A stretch of 64,000 nucleotides of DNA, taken from Pantoea sp. 18069. Its GTDB lineage: Bacteria > Pseudomonadota > Gammaproteobacteria > Burkholderiales > Burkholderiaceae_C. The notes beneath the pieces were generated by a model. That model had not been told where the DNA came from and did no database searches. It was given only the letters and a program-made list of their open reading frames with translations. Positions 62,727 through 64,000 of this stretch are shown here, piece after piece. Numbering within the stretch: position 1 is the stretch's first letter; each line of letters begins with the position of its first letter. Position numbers and translations under genes: made by a program. The stretch lies in contig NZ_CACSJA010000004.1 of the NCBI RefSeq assembly GCF_902706035.1, forward strand, positions 1 through 64,000, read 5' to 3'.

Positions 62727-64000
62727 TCAGAATCTGGGCAGATCCGGGTGGCTGATCTGCCCGCCGCGCACCAGCATCTTGCCGTATTCGGCGCAGCGGT
62801 TGAGCGTGGGAATCACCTTGCCCGGGTTGAGCAGGCCCAGCGGGTCGAACGCGGCCTTGAGCGCGAACATCTGCGCGTTTTCCTCGGCGCTGAACTGGGT
62901 GCACATGGAGTTGAGCTTTTCCACGCCCACGCCGTGCTCGCCCGTCACCGTGCCGCCCATCGCGACGCTGGTCTCGAGGATGTCGGCGCCGAACAATTCG
63001 CAGCGGTGCAGCTGGTCGGCATCGTTGGCATCGAACAGGATCAGCGGGTGCAGGTTGCCGTCGCCCGCGTGAAAGACGTTGGCGCAGCGCAGCTGGTATT
63101 TCTGCTCCATCGCCTGGATGGCCAGCAGGATGTCGGCCAGGCGCTTGCGCGGAATGGTCGAGTCCATGCACATGTAGTCGGGGCTGATGCGCCCGCTCGC
63201 GGGAAACGCGTTCTTGCGCCCGCTCCAAAAGCGCAGGCGCTCGGCCTCGTTCTCGCTCACGGTGATGGCCGTCGCGCCCGCGTCGCGCAGCACGGCGCTC
63301 ATGCGCTCGATTTCCTCGGCCACCTCTTCGGGCGTGCCGTCGGACTCGCACAGCAAAATGGCTTCGGCCGTGAGGTCGTAGCCGGCCTGGACGAAGTCCT
63401 CCACGGCCGCGGTCATGGGCTTGTCCATCATCTCGAGCCCGGCCGGAATGATGCCCGCGGCGATCACCGCCGCCACCGCGGCGCCGGCCTTGCGCACGTC
63501 GTCGAAGCTGGCCATGATGCAGCGCGCGAGCTGGGGCTTGGGGATCAGCCGCACCGTGACTTCGGTGACCACGGCCAGCATGCCTTCGCTGCCTATCACC
63601 GCGGCCAGCAGGTCGTAGCCCGGCGTGTCCAGCGCCTGGCTGCCGAAAGTGACGGGCTCGCCGGCCATGGTGAAGCCCTTGACTTCGAGCACGTTGTGCA
63701 CCGTCAGCCCGTACTTGAGGCAATGCACGCCGCCCGAGTTCTCGGCGACGTTGCCGCCTATGGTGCAGGCGATCTGGCTTGAAGGATCGGGCGCGTAGTA
63801 CAGGCCGTAAGGCGCTGCGGCCTCGCTGATCGCGAGGTTGCGCACGCCGCACTGCACGACCGCCGTGCGGCTGTAGGCATCGACCTGGAGAATGCGGTTG
63901 AACTTGGCCAGCGACAGCACCACGCCCAGTGCATGGGGCATGGCGCCGCCCGACAGCCCCGTGCCCGCGCCGCGCGCGACCACAGGCACTTCCAAGGCAT
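62727..64000 (-). CDS. glcD: FAD-linked oxidase of the GlcD/D-lactate dehydrogenase type, N-terminus off the window
   Basis: At least 424 residues are visible; the gene enters from the right edge. PVVARGAGTGLSGGAMP is the PP-loop of the VAO/FAD_binding_4 family, CTIGGNVAENSGGVHCLKYG the second FAD contact, and FHAGDGNLHPLILFD plus GEHGVGVEKL mark the GlcD C-terminal domain. Glycolate oxidase subunit GlcD is the best match; D-lactate dehydrogenase is the close alternative. The regulatory pair upstream on the same strand may or may not control it. Confidence 0.92.
   Translation of the reverse strand, partial: ALEVPVVARGAGTGLSGGAMPHALGVVLSLAKFNRILQVDAYSRTAVVQCGVRNLAISEAAAPYGLYYAPDPSSQIACTIGGNVAENSGGVHCLKYGLTVHNVLEVKGFTMAGEPVTFGSQALDTPGYDLLAAVIGSEGMLAVVTEVTVRLIPKPQLARCIMASFDDVRKAGAAVAAVIAAGIIPAGLEMMDKPMTAAVEDFVQAGYDLTAEAILLCESDGTPEEVAEEIERMSAVLRDAGATAITVSENEAERLRFWSGRKNAFPASGRISPDYMCMDSTIPRKRLADILLAIQAMEQKYQLRCANVFHAGDGNLHPLILFDANDADQLHRCELFGADILETSVAMGGTVTGEHGVGVEKLNSMCTQFSAEENAQMFALKAAFDPLGLLNPGKVIPTLNRCAEYGKMLVRGGQISHPDLPRF

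Overview
The window looks like a chromosomal segment of a high-GC betaproteobacterium of the order Burkholderiales, most likely family Comamonadaceae. This is inferred from the spc/alpha ribosomal cluster lacking infA, the recG-oxyR-ubiA and yraN-diaA-dolP linkages, a Bug-type solute-binding protein, a NorR-Hmp pair and a family-typical intergenic repeat. Ordinary housekeeping genes fill most of it, with three more accessory stretches.

Region by region. 1-2963: the 3' end of a group II intron, inserted in sense orientation near the 5' end of the first gene of a two-permease/one-ATPase iron(III)-siderophore ABC importer. 3170-11275: queA, an HD-GYP gene, recG, oxyR, ubiA, a small unknown gene and proC. 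11432-15536: glycerol catabolism, with glpR-glpK divergent from glpD. 15741-24947: spc and alpha ribosomal operons (rplN to rplQ, with secY, rpmJ and rpoA), then initiator tRNA-Met and a strong terminator. 25060-29044: a YegD-like Hsp70, rsmI, and yraN-diaA-dolP. 29145-33936: a HIBADH-family reductase, the pilT / cNMP-sensor / pilU cluster, and the PLP-binding protein YggS. 33965-34939: an orphan Bug-type binding protein.

35444-44811 is an iron/heme uptake locus. A candidate Fur box precedes a FecI-like sigma factor, a FecR-like regulator, a heme-receptor-like TonB-dependent transducer and two translationally coupled GloVer-repeat surface proteins with GlyGly-CTERM-like tails. It is closed by a convergent lipoprotein that resembles a GH79 glycosidase from which the catalytic core has been lost.

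45116-49610: a class V aminotransferase, a periplasmic FKBP, and the NO-detoxification pair norR/hmp. Three NorR-type sites at an exact 25-bp pitch and a sigma-54 promoter lie between norR and hmp. 49732-55190 is the most unusual part: two tandem paralogous cassettes, each encoding CesT-like (type III chaperone-like) proteins followed by an ExoU-like patatin phospholipase. The two chaperone modules are fused into one protein in the first cassette and encoded separately in the second. 55260-64000: a DUF445 membrane protein, a TPR-like protein, an Ldh2-family reductase, NDH-2, a 7TM-type sensor kinase with its NarL-type regulator, and a truncated GlcD-type oxidase.

A roughly 95-130 bp intergenic repeat occurs in three full copies and one short copy. 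Each copy abuts, or even supplies, the stop codon of the gene in front of it. No rRNA, CRISPR array, prophage or secretion apparatus is visible.
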